Assembly (NCBI GenBank): GCA_030789695.1
Contig: CM061142.1
Coordinates: forward strand, 568,407,281-568,471,280
DNA length: 64,000 bases
Direction of reading: 5' to 3'
Origin: Scilla litardierei
Taxonomy: Eukaryota; Streptophyta; Magnoliopsida; Asparagales; Asparagaceae
Below are positions 47,211 to 58,479 of this stretch, piece by piece (within the stretch, counting starts at the first letter, position 1; each line of letters begins with the position of its first letter). The notes beneath the pieces were generated by a model that made no database searches, was not told where the DNA came from, and saw only the letters and a list, made by a program, of their open reading frames with translations. Position numbers and translations under genes: made by a program.

Positions 47211-49712
47211 AGTAGAGATATGATGCCCTCAAGGCTATTTATCTCTGTGTGAATAGCACAAACGTCTTGCTCGAAATAATAGTAAGGTGTTTGGTAATGA
47301 TTTATCTAAGTTATATTATAATGTTGTTAACATTAGATATCAACTTAGGTAAAGTCCTGAGACTTTATGCAAGGTCAAACAGGTATCGAGATGAGTATCT
47401 CGATCATGGAGAAATGTTTGACCGTCTGTAGCATAAGTTTAAAAGGGTTCGTGGTCGTAGATGCTTTGAGATAAGGATATCGAAACATCGGATAGACCAT
47501 TGTGTCTTAGTCTTCACCGTTAAGCGGTGGCGATGATCCCATGATCATTTGACTTGGCAAAGTCAGAGACGAGACACAGGTGCTCATTAGAGAATGAGTT
47601 CACTAAACGATCCACAAGAGTTATCATATGGTTATATTGACCAATCTGTCAATGATGACTCTGAGTGATGATAGGCTAGTTGGTCTTTTGACTTGAGGTC
47701 TATTTGACAAACCTATGCGTGAACGGTGCCACTTAGATCAACTGACCTAGCTTCGAGGCAAGGCCTGTCGAAAGGTCTTTTGATTGGGTGACACTTGAAG
47801 CGCATGAGGAAAGTAATGACCAAGAGAGGATTCGTCTCTCCCGGTCAATGGGAGTTAATGTCGTAGGCTTAGTTCGGTCTTTAGTAAAATCTCTGGCCAG
47901 AGTTTGTTGGAAGAAGTCCAACATTATTTGACTAAAGATCGATAGAAACTAACCGGAGTCAAGTTATTGGGGTTGACAGTTTGACCGTACCCTAGACTTG
48001 ATCTACACGACATAGTTAAGACGAAGAGACTATAACTGCGGAATTCATCACAGAAACAGTCCGGGTGGTCCCGACAATACTCATGTCAATGAGTCAACTA
48101 TATAATGATGATTCCTGAAGCATGGACGGCAACCACTGCTCGTGGTCACTGCCGTATAGGGCTTCGAGCCCAACCTGTTGTAAGGGTCAGGCTGTAGGGT
48201 CTCACACAGAATGTGACATTCGTCTAGTAATAGGTAGAAATAAGTTAGGGAGAATAATTTGCATTTGATGCAAAGGAAGAGAAAATTGCATATTGATGCA
48301 AATGATATTTAAGCCTAGATAGGGGACTAAATTTGCATATGATGCAAAATAGATTAAATGTGTTTTAAATGGTTTAAGACAATATTTAATAATAAGAAAC
48401 GCAAGGAAAAGTTCACGGGTAAGACGGGAATGTCCCGGTCTAAACCCAGGTTCAAACCGCGTCGAAAACGGAGTTCAAACAAGCCCAATAAGTCTATTTA
48501 AAGTGTTTAATAGAAGCCCAAATAAAAACCCAAGCCCATCAGCCCCTTGGGCTGATTAAATCAAAAAAGAGGGGGCAGGCCTGGCCCGCTAACGCCCGCG
48601 TCAGCGGGGGCCCGCGTCAGACAGACGCGGGCAAGAGAATTGCGGGCCCGCTTTCATGCGGGCCCGCCCCATTTGTTCACGCGACAAAAGCCGCAAGCTG
48701 TTGTGGGCGGCGTGAATTTTAATGGGTCCGCATTTTGATGCGGGCCCGTCTCAATTTGTCGCTGGTGGGCCCCACGCGCCTAGGGTTACGAACCCTAGGC
48801 AGATTGTATTGACGGCTGGTTTTAGTTGCGAAATGTGATATTGGGTTGATCTTTGGACACTCAATTGGAGAGTCAAACGAACTCAGATTGACGAACGGTT
48901 TTTTCCTATGCGTTCACCGTTGAACACCCTTCGAATTGATAGGTTGTATCAATCATGAAGCTCAACGGTGATGGAGTTAAAATTCACGGAAGTTTACACT
49001 TTGTGAAGGGAAAACTAACTTGATTTTAATTAACCCAATTAATAGTCCCACATCGGATTTTGAGTGAAGGGGAGCAGTCAGCCGCCTATATAAATAAGGG
49101 TCTGCTCTCCTCCTCAAAACTCGTCCCAAGATCTAGATCTGAGCGGCTCTCGTAAATGTTGGAGCGCGCTCGGATCTAGGCTTAAATTAATATTTCTCTA
49201 TCTCCCTAATATTTCTGCCTTACTCTTGAGGGCTCTAGCAAAGCCGCAAAGGAGTTTGGATTCAGATCCAAAATCTAGGCGAAGGTTTCACTTGCGTGAA
49301 ACTTTCTTCGGTGCGTGGTTGGCTCGGCGGCACGAGGATTGCTCGCCTTGTGATGCGGAGTGGTTCGAGGAGCAGTTCGAGGAGCAGTTCGGGGAGTTGT
49401 TCGAGGAGCGGCTCGGCGTGGGACGGGAGCGGCTTTGAAGACGGTGCGGAACATCTCGCCTGCTCCAGGGTTGAGATTCCGGGTATGTGTTATTAGCATT
49501 AGTTTAATTTAATCGCAGTAGGTTAGATCCTTCTTGGGATGGTCAGATCCATCCCAAGTCGGCATAGATCTTGGCTGAGGGTCTTGGACCTTAGGGCTAA
49601 GTTAATTAGATTAACTTATTCTTCCGCTGCATATTCTTTTTATGTCTATATTCCGTCCGACTTAGGATGGGAATAGAATTTTTGTGCCCTAAGGGTCCCA
49701 GAAAACCCTTCA
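47211..49712 (+). repeat. Copia-2 3' LTR
   Basis: Matches 40875-43387 throughout and ends AAAACCCTTCA before the duplicated ATTTT. It is eleven bases shorter than the 5' copy because of small indels in the GC-rich part. Confidence 0.95.
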
Positions 49713-49717
49713 ATTTT

Positions 49718-51963
49718 AACGTCCACGACATCACCAATTATGATGCCATTCTTGGGAAGGAAATGCTTGTAAGTTTCTTTGCTACGATCGACTGTCGACG
49801 AAAGAAGGTGGTGTTTGAGATTCCAGGTCATCCGACCTTCGAGTTTAGCAGCGGTAGCAGTTCTCTTGGTCCTGTCAGATTCTAGGCCAAACCAATAGAG
49901 GAGTTAGTAGCTATGCAGATGGAGGAGAGAAGACCAGCTGTGGTGAGAGACTTCGATGACGTCTTCCTCTAGGAGATGTCAGGACTGATGTCCGATTGAG
50001 CTCTTGAGTTCTCAATTGGTCTTTTTCCAGGAGCACAGCCTATTTCAAAAGCACCATATTGTATGGCTCCGGCAGAGTTGGAGGAGATGCGTAGACAGTT
50101 AGATGAGCTCCTGCAGAAGGGTTATATTCATCCTAGTGTGTCCCCATGGGGAGCACCTGTATTATTGGTGAAGAATAAAGACGGTTTGCACCGTATGTGC
50201 ATGGACTACAGAGAGTTGAATGCCGTCACCATTAAGAACAAGTATCTGTTGCCACGTATAGAGACATTTTCGATCAGCTTAGAGGATCGATGGTATTCTC
50301 TAAAATGGATCTCATGAGCGGATATTAATAGTTGAGAGTGAAGAAGGATGATGTGCAGAAGATAGCGTTCAGAACAAAGTATGGACACTACGACTTCGTG
50401 GTCATGCCTTTTGGTGTGACCAACGCACACGCAGTTTTCATGAACCTGATGAACTTGATTTTCTACGACTTCTTAGATAAGTTTGTCGTTATTTTTATTG
50501 ACGACATCTTGATCTATTCAAAGTCGAAAGAGGAGCATGCCGAGCACTTGAGGACAGTTCTGGAGATTCCGAGGAAGCATCGTATGTATGCGAAGTATTC
50601 CAAGTGTGAGTTCTGGCTGGATAGAGTTGCCTTTCTTGGACATGTGGTGTCAGTAGATGGCATATCCATAGATCAAGAGAAGATCAAGGCTATCAGAGAG
50701 TGGCCAATTCCGCGACAGCATCGGAGATCAGGAGTTTTCTTGGGCTAGCAGGATATTACCTATGCTTCATCAAGGATTTCTCTCGAATTGCAGAGCCGAT
50801 GACTAGACTGATGAGGGAGGATATACCGTTCATTTGGTCCGATGCTTGTGAGGAGGCCTTTTCTATTTTGAAGGCGAGATTCACATCAGTACATGTTCTA
50901 GCTGTGCCTGATCGGAATTGGCTTCGAGGTCTTTTATGATGCATCTGGCAAGGGTCTCTGTTGCGTTTTGCATCAGCATCCGTTTTGCCTCAGCATCGAC
51001 ACGTAGTTGCGTACGCTTCTCGACAGCTCAAGGTTCATGAAAAGAACTATCCGACGCACGATTTGGAGTTGGCTGCCGTCATATTCACGCTCAAGATCTG
51101 GAGGCATTTCCTGCTGGGTGAGAAAGTGAATATTTTCACTGATAAAAAAAGCTTGAAATATGTCTTTACGTAGAAGGAGCTCAACATGCAACATCGTAAT
51201 AACCTGTCCCAACAAATCGTAAATCATCGATGTTAGTAGCTCATGGCAGATTACGAGATCGACTTGCAGTATCACCCTGGCAAGGTGAACGTGGTTCCTA
51301 ATGCCCTGAACAAACTTCCAGCAGGTATGATGTTGACTTCATAATGGAGGTTGCAGCGGAGTTCTGTGAGTTAGGCATTGAGATTGTGCTTCCTGGAGAG
51401 GTTTCGTCGCTGATTGTATGCAGGTACAGTCGACGATCGTGGATCAGATCAAGGCAGGTCAAGCTGGAGATCCGAATCTGAAGAAGATCCGTGAGCAGGT
51501 AGAAGCTAGTCTGTAGACTGCCTTTCTGATACATGAGGATGGCTCGCTGAAGTATGGAGCCAGAATTTGTGTGCCAGCTGGAGATGTTAGAGAAGAGCTG
51601 CTTGTTGAGGCACATAGTTCGCCGCATTTCGTGCATCCTAGAGGCACAAAGATGTACAATGACCTTCGCCTGAACTACTGGTGGCATGGAATGAAGCGGA
51701 GTGTGGCATGGAGCGTTGCTAAGTGTTTAGTATGCCAGCAGGTTAAGGCGGAGCATCATCGTTCGGCTGGGTTGCTACAGCCACTTCCGATTCCAGAGTG
51801 GAAATGGTAACACGTCATTATGGATTTCATGACTGGACTGCCTCGGAGTCCGAAGCAGAATGACGTGATTTGGGTAATCGTAGACCGATTGACCAAATCT
51901 ACGCACTTCATCCCTTCCCGAGTGGGACAGTCGACAGAAACGCTAGCAAGGAGATACATGGAG
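49718..51963 (+). pseudogene. pol: Gypsy-B pol: protease end, RT, RNase H, integrase first half
   Basis: Resumes at VHDITNYDAILG after Copia-2. [14 protein letters not shown] (about 50135), a 1-nt loss after NKYLLPRI (about 50262), then [14 protein letters not shown] (about 50490) with the catalytic Asp pair intact. A second frame change is at about 50710. RNase H has a broken N-terminal part (about 50935) and DKKSLKYVF (51140). Integrase zinc region (AHSSPHFVH...CLVCQQ) is at about 51610-51740 and the first Asp (MDFMTGLP) at 51820. Stops are at about 49883, 49972, 49996, 50326-50331, 51169, 51511 and 51808. Where Gypsy-D shows Gln (CAA/CAG), many are C-to-T changes. The exon ends RRYMEV at the intron donor. 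Confidence 0.93.
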
Positions 51964-52034
51964 GTAAATTCTTTTAATCTCCGTTTTTATTTCATTTCCC
52001 TAGTATAAATAGTGATGTATCGTGAATCATACAT
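51964..52034 (+). other. Putative integrase intron, Gypsy-B (71 bp), acceptor damaged
   Basis: ATGGAG/GTAAATTC opens the segment, which aligns base for base with Gypsy-D. The acceptor CAG of C and D is CAT here (52032-52034), so this copy could not splice at the same site. Flanking exons would join RRYME to EIV(R). Confidence 0.82.
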
Positions 52035-52369
52035 GAGATCGTGTGACTTCACAGAGTCCCCGTGAGTATCATATCAGACAAAGACATGAGATTCACATCT
52101 CAGTTTTGGCAGAGTCTACAGAAGAGTCTGGGTATGAGTCTGAGTTTCAGTACTGCGTACCACCCGCAGACAGTTGGCCAGTCTGGGATGACGATTCAGA
52201 TTCTGGAGGACATGCTGAGAGCATGCATGTTGGATTTCAAGGGATCATGGGAGGATCATCTTCATCATGTAGAGTTTGCCTATAATAACAGCTACTAGGC
52301 GAGCATTGGCATGGCACCATTCGTCGCGCTTTATGGAAAGAAATGTCGATAACCACTGAGCTGGGATGA
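52035..52369 (+). pseudogene. pol: Gypsy-B integrase, central part
   Basis: Contains the second Asp context (SIISDKDMRFTSQFW) and the Glu region (YHPQTVGQSGMTIQ, in which SER of the consensus is altered), then LVEFAYNNSY with a TAG replacing CAG. It stops at SWDD where Gypsy-D inserts; GATGA is duplicated at 52365-52369 and 62310-62314. Confidence 0.92.
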
Positions 52370-54925
52370 TGTCACGACCCGCTTCCCTGAAATGGAGGCG
52401 AGACGTGAAAAGGTCCGCACGGGAGTGGAGCTGTGAAGCCCCAAACCCGATAAGCGTCCACAATACATAAACAGGTCCCTGTAACCACAACAGAATAACA
52501 ATAATAACGCAAGGAGAGACTGAAATAAAATTCCACGTCTCACAAATTGTCCAACATAAAAATAAGTTCAACATCCAGAAAAGCCACCAGGCTAAAAGAA
52601 AAGAGTCTAAAGGCCCAGAACAAGGCCAACAAAAGAAACGACAACAACAAAGCAAGGTATAGGTGCCACGCACCGATAACAAAACAACTGTCTAACAAAA
52701 ATAAAACACAACGAAGACACTAGGATTGGTCCCCAGTGTCCACATACTCCCCGTCAAACACAAGCTCGGGCTCGGCGTCAGCAAACACCTCGTCCTCAAC
52801 GAGGTACTCGGGCTCAGGATCTAACATGTGTCACCCAAAAGAGTAAAGGGGCACATGTCAGCAAGTCTAAAAGACTTGGGCAAGGAAACTGAAAGTAAGG
52901 CAACTAGCAACCTAGCAGTTTAGTATGATGCATGGCATGACAGTTATAACATGAGTGCACAATTTAAAACATGGCAAGACGGTTTGTACAAGAGAACAAT
53001 CATCGGGACAAGACGAGACAAGACAAGACAAGACAAGAGTAGCCACGCTACTATCAATCTCAATCAATTCACATTGTTGGTGTTTACGCCCTTCGCTGAA
53101 TGGTAAACATTCAGACCGATCGGCACTAAACACGATTCACATTTCACGGTTGTTTTGTAGATGTTTGCGCCCTTCGCTGAATGGCTAGCATGTCAGTCCG
53201 ATCGGCCCCAAACACTACCCCACCCCAAAGAGTTTACGCCTTACAACTGCAGTTGTTGATCAAACAGACTTCCAGTTGAATGGCCGCTTAACCCTCACCC
53301 CCTATACCCACACGTAATGGAGCCAGGGTCCCCGCACAATGAACTCAGCTAGTGAGCCTGGGGTTGCCCCGCACATTGAGCTTGCATTCTTAAACATTTG
53401 GCGTAGGGGTGCACCTAGCCGGAAACACGCAATTCGGGCATTGGCTATCAACCAACACATGGCCCGCTTCTGGAACACGAGCCAGGAACACAAGCATTTG
53501 TAGCAAAGCTACACAATCACATAAACACTTAAAGAATGCAATGACATGACATTTAATTTGCGTACCGTTAATGGAAAGTAAACATGACATGGTTATCGTG
53601 CAACATGCTAAATGCCGGAACTAGCTTCGTTGTCAAGCTAGTTCCCCAATTTGCGCCTAGGCGAGTATCATTTCGTCGCCTAGCCTCTTTTACGCCTACA
53701 ACATGCAAATGGCCTAAAACATGGCCTAAACCCTAAGTGGCAAGTTTCACTTGCCTAGCACCGGGGATGGCGACTACTTCGTCACACGGATGCTATCTAC
53801 GGGGGAAATCGCTGTTAAGGGGGAAACAAACATCAAACACATGAAATTAATTAGGGTTTCACCAAAATTATAAATAAGTTATAAAAACAACGGTAGATCG
53901 ATTTCTTACCGAGAGGAGATGGAAGAAACACTCCGGGGAACCCTAGGATCAGATCTGGAAATGATTGGGGAAGTTTGGAGAAACTAGGGTTTTGGGGGAT
54001 TTGGGGATTTGATGGATTTGAGTGAGATTTTAGGGAAGATGAGAGGTGGAATGAGTGAATGGATGGATTGGATGATGGATTTAGGGCTTGGAATGGAGAA
54101 ATGGAGCTTGGAGGAAGATGGGGGCTGAAGGGGGAAGTTTTTAGGGTTTGGGTCGTGTTGGAGAAGAAGAAGTCGAATGGGTTGGGTTTAAATAGGCTAG
54201 GCTGGCGGCTGCCCAGAAATTAGGGTTTTAACACTGGTTAGTCGGTCAAAGAGCAACCACTGACCGACTAGTTTGGAAACTAGTCGGTCGGTCGACCAAC
54301 GCAGACAGACTAAGTGTAAACAGTAACTCCTGAACGAAAATAGGATTCTAGAGTTAGTCGGTCCATGAACAAGTACTGACCGACTAGTTTGGCATCTAGT
54401 CGGTCGATGAACGTTCTTAGACCGACTAAGAGTAAACAGTAACTGATACAAAAATAAGATGATGAGTTAGTCGGTTCAAGAAGCATTGCTGACCGACTAG
54501 TTTGCAACCTACTCGGTCAACCAACGTTCTTAGACCGACTAACGATAAACAGTAACTCCTGAGAAATTTAGAAAGCTAACTAGTCGGTCCAAGAAGGATT
54601 TCCGACCGACTGGATCGTCATCTAGTCGGTCGGTGGCCCTTCTTACACCGGCTAATGAGCACAGAAAAGTACCGATACGGAGCGCGGGGCCCCGGGATCG
54701 ATTCCTAAGACTCATAGGCTTGATCTAATAGTTAGATACGACCGTTATGAAGTCCGTCACGAGCGACATACTTCGAAATCGACAATCCTAAGAAAGAAGC
54801 GAGAAAATACGACGAATCGATCGAAAATGAAAACTACGGAGACGAAAACCACACATGAGGAGAAAATCCACCAAAACATATATTATAATACATAAAATCC
54901 AGATACATGAAAAGCAGTCGTTACA
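52370..54925 (-). repeat. Gypsy-D 3' LTR
   Basis: On the minus strand it runs from TGTAACGACTGC to GGGTCGTGACA. Repeat array 54237-54657, TATTTAAA at about 54187-54194. 2,556 bp, the same length as the 5' copy. Confidence 0.96.
54237..54657 (-). repeat. U3 tandem repeat array, Gypsy-D 3' LTR
   Basis: Four imperfect units of about 110 bp with opposed TAGTCGGTC/GACCGACTA words, homologous to those of Gypsy-C. It ends about 40 bases upstream of the TATA-like element. Confidence 0.88.
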
Positions 54926-54964
54926 TCCTCCCCAACTTAAGAAAAAATTCCGTCCTCGGAATTT
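54926..54964 (-). other. Gypsy-D PPT and pre-PPT hairpin
   Basis: 8-bp stem AAATTCCG/CGGAATTT, loop AGGA (54945-54964, minus strand), then AAGTTGGGGAGGA next to the LTR. Confidence 0.88.
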
Positions 54965-54971
54965 CCAAAAC

Positions 54972-55874
54972 TCACGAGTCCGGAAACAAAAGTGGGAAAC
55001 GCTCTCGCATCTCATCCTCATTCTCCCAAGTAGACTCTCCAGGTGAACCGTGACGCCACATCACCCTCACAAGATTGACAATCTTGTTCCGAAGCGATTT
55101 CTGACGCCTGTCCAGAATCTGCACTGGATGCTGGTCATACGTCATATCGGGGCGAACGGTAATCTCCGAAAAATCTACCGCATGAGACGGATCGCTAATG
55201 TATCGACGAAGCTGTGACACATGGAAAACATTGTGAACTCCTTCCAAAGATGGCGGCAAGGCCAAGCGATAAGCTACCTCGCCAACCCTCTCCAAAATGT
55301 CAAATGGTCCAATGTATCGCGGGCTCAACTTCCCACGCTTCCCAAAACGTATCACACCACGATTCGGGGAAATCTTCAAGAACACATGGTCGCCCGGCTG
55401 AAACTCCAAAGGACGACGTTTATCATCCGCCCAATGCTTAAAATGGTCCTGAGCAATCCTCAACCTCTCCCGAATATTCCTGACGATATCCATGGACTCC
55501 ACGATCATCTCAGGTCCCAACAACTCCCAATCACCAACGTCATCCCAACTCAATGGCGATCGACATTTCCTCCCATAAAGAGCGGCGAATGGCGCCATGC
55601 CAATACTCGCCTGGAAGCTGTTGTTGTAGGAAAACTCTACCAGATGTAGATGGTCCTCCCACGAACCCTTGAAATCCAACATGCACGCCCTCAGCATGTC
55701 TTCCAAAATCTGAATCGTCCTCTCGGACTGGCCATCCGTCTGCGGATGGTACGCCGTGCTGAAACTCAGACACATACCCAAGCTCTTCTGCAAACTCTGC
55801 CAGAAATGAGATGTGAACCTCGTGTCTCTGTCAGACACGATACTCACGAGGACTCCGTGAAGTCGCACAACCTC
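54972..55874 (-). CDS. pol: Gypsy-D pol exon 3: integrase second half with chromodomain, open
   Basis: 301 codons with stop. Exon start EVVRLHG continues integrase after the intron. Second catalytic Asp is in [12 protein letters not shown] (about residue 15) and the Glu region in [12 protein letters not shown] (about 45-56). The C-terminal module is about 150-200 ([29 protein letters not shown]) and the chromodomain about 235-298 (LDRRQKSLRNK, ESTWENEDEM). Integrase inserts the cDNA into chromosomes, and the chromodomain is thought to steer insertion to heterochromatin. No stops or frameshifts seen. An apparent Met two codons upstream lies in the intron and is not a true start. Confidence 0.94.
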   Translation of the reverse strand, partial: EVVRLHGVLVSIVSDRDTRFTSHFWQSLQKSLGMCLSFSTAYHPQTDGQSERTIQILEDMLRACMLDFKGSWEDHLHLVEFSYNNSFQASIGMAPFAALYGRKCRSPLSWDDVGDWELLGPEMIVESMDIVRNIRERLRIAQDHFKHWADDKRRPLEFQPGDHVFLKISPNRGVIRFGKRGKLSPRYIGPFDILERVGEVAYRLALPPSLEGVHNVFHVSQLRRYISDPSHAVDFSEITVRPDMTYDQHPVQILDRRQKSLRNKIVNLVRVMWRHGSPGESTWENEDEMRERFPLLFPDS

Positions 55875-55945
55875 CTGCACGATTCACGTTACATCACTAT
55901 CTAAACTAGGAAGAGGAAATAAAACGGAGAGTAAAAGAATTTTAC
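55875..55945 (-). other. Putative integrase intron, Gypsy-D (71 bp, phase 0)
   Basis: Donor ATGGAG/GTAAAATTC, pyrimidine-rich centre, acceptor CGTGCAG/GAGG. Removal gives RRYME-EVVRLHG, equal to the continuous Gypsy-A sequence. Retained, the frame stops at 55901 and integrase is truncated between catalytic residues. It is close to the lower size limit for plant introns. Confidence 0.85.
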
Positions 55946-58365
55946 CTCCATATATCTCCTCGCTAGCGCCTCAGTGGACTGTCCTACTCGGAACGGAATA
56001 AAGTGCGCAGATTTGGTCAATCGATCTACGATCACCCAAATCGCGTCATTCTGCTTCGGACTCCGAGGTAGTCCAGTCACGAAATCCATAGTGATGTGCT
56101 GCCACTTCCACTCCGGAATCGGAAGCGGTTGTAGCAACCCGGCCGAACGCTGATGCTCCGCCTTCACTTGCTGGCATACCAAGCACTTGGCTACACTCTG
56201 AGCCACGCTCCTCTTCATACCATGCCACCAATAATTCAGACAAAGATCCTGGTACATCTTGGTGCCACCAGGATGCACAGAATACGGCGAACTATGTGCC
56301 TCCACCATCAACTCCTCTCGGACATCCCCAGCAGGCACACACAACATGGCTCCAAACCTCAGCGAGCCATCCTCATGAATCAAGAAGTCAGTCCGCAGAC
56401 CGGCTTCCACCATCTTCCGAATCCTTACCAGCTTCGGATCCTCAGCCTGGCCAGCCTTAATCCGATCCACGATCGTCGACTGTACCTGCATGTACATCAG
56501 CGACGAAGCCTCTCCAGGAAGAACAATCTCCACGCCAGACTCGCAAAAATCCTGCTGCAATCTCCACTGCGAGGTCAAAATCATCACCGCTGGAAGCCTA
56601 CTCAAAGCATCCGGAACCACAATCACCTTGCCAGGGTGAAACTGCAAATCAATATCATAATCCGCCATAAGCTCCAACCATCGACGCTGTCGCATGTTGA
56701 GCTCCTTCTGAGTGAAAATGTACTTCAAGCTTTTGTGATCGGTGAAAATCTTCACTTTCTCACTCAGCAGGAAGTGCCTCCAAATCTTAAGAGCAAACAC
56801 AACGGCAGCCAACTCCAAATCATGCGTCGGATAATTCTTCTCATGAACCTTAAGCTGACGAGACGCATACGCCACAACGTGCCCGTGCTGATGCAACACG
56901 CAACCGAGACCCTTGCCAGAAGCATCGCAAAAGATCTCAAATCCACCGCTACGATCAGGCACAACCAGAATAGGGGCACTCGTCAACCTCTCCTTCAGAA
57001 TACCAAAAGCACCCTCACAATCATCCGACCAAACAAAAGCAACATCCTTTCGCGTCAACCTGGTCATCGGCTCAGCAATACGAGAAAAGTCCTTAATGAA
57101 TCGCCGATAGTAACCAGCAAGTCCAAGAAAACTCCGAATCTCAGATGCTGACGACGGAACAGGCCACTCCCTGATGGCCCGAATCTTCTCGGGATCCACT
57201 GAGATACCATCTCCAGTCACCACATGCCCGAGAAAAGCAACTCGATCCAGCCAAAACTCGCACTTCGAAAACTTAGCATACAAACGATGCTTCCTCAAAA
57301 TCTCCAACACCGTCCTCAAGTGCGAGGCATGCTCTTCCTCCGACTTCGAATAGATCAGAATGTCGTCAATAAAGATAACGACAAACTTATCCAAAAAGTC
57401 GTAGAAAATCAGGTTCATTAGATTCATGAAAACTGCGGGCGCGTTAGTTACGCCGAAAGGCATAACCACAAACTCATAGTGTCCATACTTCGTCCTGAAC
57501 GCTGTCTTCGGAACATCTCCCTTCTGAACCTTCAACTGATGGTAACCACTCCTCAAATCCAATTTAGAAAACACCCTCGAACCTCCAAGCTGATCGAAAA
57601 TATCATCGATGCGAGGCAACGTGTATTTATTCTTAATGGTCACCGCATTCAACTCCCGATAATCCACGCACATGCGACGCGAACCATCCTTCTTCTTAAC
57701 CAGCAACACCGGTGCTCCCCACGGAGACACGCTAGGATTAATATAACCCTTCTGCAAAAGCTCATCCAACTGCTTCCGCAACTCTTCCAACTCAGCAGGT
57801 GCCATACGATACGGCGCCTTCGAAATCGGCTGCGCACCTGGAACGAGGTCGATAGAAAATTCCAAAGCTCGATCAGGCGGCAAACCAGACATCTCCTCGG
57901 GGAAGACGTCGCCAAAATCTCGCACCACAGCTGGCCACTCCAGCTCCATCTGCATAGCCACAGCCTCCACCGGCCTGGCCCGAAATCTGACAGGACCAAG
58001 CGAACTGCTACCACGACTGAACTCAAACACTGGGTGTCCGGGAATCTCGAACACCACCTTCTTCCTCCTGCAGTCAATCGTAGCATAGAAGCTCGCCAGC
58101 CAATCCATCCCAAGAACTGCATCATAGTTGATGATGTCGTGGACAATGAAATCAGCGAAAAGCTCATGTCCACAGACCACCAACGAGCAAGAATTGCAAC
58201 CACGATGCACCGAGACCACACCATTCCCTGTAACGATATTCCAACTCTTGGGGAGAGGGGACGTCGACAAGGAATGTCTCTCCACGAAGCTTCGAGAAAT
58301 AATGCACATCGATGCACCAGAGTCAAAGAGGACTCGTGCAGGAAATGTGCACACCAAAATCACAC
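55946..58365 (-). CDS. pol: Gypsy-D pol exon 2: protease, RT, RNase H, integrase first half, open
   Basis: 2,420 nt, open. The exon starts [11 protein letters not shown] with no real Met, as expected if joined to gag by splicing. Aspartic protease [11 protein letters not shown] (about residue 15). [20 protein letters not shown] (about 215), [14 protein letters not shown] (about 330). RNase [14 protein letters not shown] (about 465), [20 protein letters not shown] (about 525). Integrase zinc region AHSSPYSVH...CLVCQQ (about 670-715) and first Asp in TMDFVTGLP (about 745). Ends RRYME at the 71-bp intron. All main catalytic residues are present. Together with exon 3 it encodes the enzymes for particle maturation, reverse transcription and integration. 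Confidence 0.95.
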
Positions 58366-58479
58366 CTAATCAATCAATTAACAATCAAACCCTAGTCTAG
58401 CAAACAAGCAAGTTCAAGCAAACAACATAATCTAGCAATCAAGACCAAATAGGAAAGTAATAGCTAGAATGAGGATTAC
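58366..58479 (-). other. Putative gag-pol intron, Gypsy-D (114 bp, phase 1)
   Basis: Donor ATCGCAG/GTAATCC fits the plant consensus. Acceptor is TTGATTGATTAG/GTGTG. Joins DEVIAG to VILVCTF in the frame used by Gypsy-B and -C. A TGA inside the intron ends the gag frame if it is kept. Confidence 0.86.

Larger units (their letters stand above)
40875..49712 (+). mobile_element. Copia-2: non-autonomous Ty1/copia element inside Gypsy-B
   Basis: 8,838 bp with LTRs 40875-43387 and 47211-49712 and exact TSD ATTTT. Internal DNA is 3,823 bp. The first part (43401-45700) is AT-rich and non-coding with five hairpins; the rest holds short copia pol islands. It is a sister of Copia-1 with the same missing parts. 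The LTRs are very similar to each other, so this copy inserted well after Gypsy-B decay began. Confidence 0.95.

Noticed and set aside
53020..53045. AAGAC/GACAA microrepeat in the Gypsy-D LTRs
   Set aside because: A short simple repeat present identically in both LTRs; no evidence of function and no CRISPR-like spacing.
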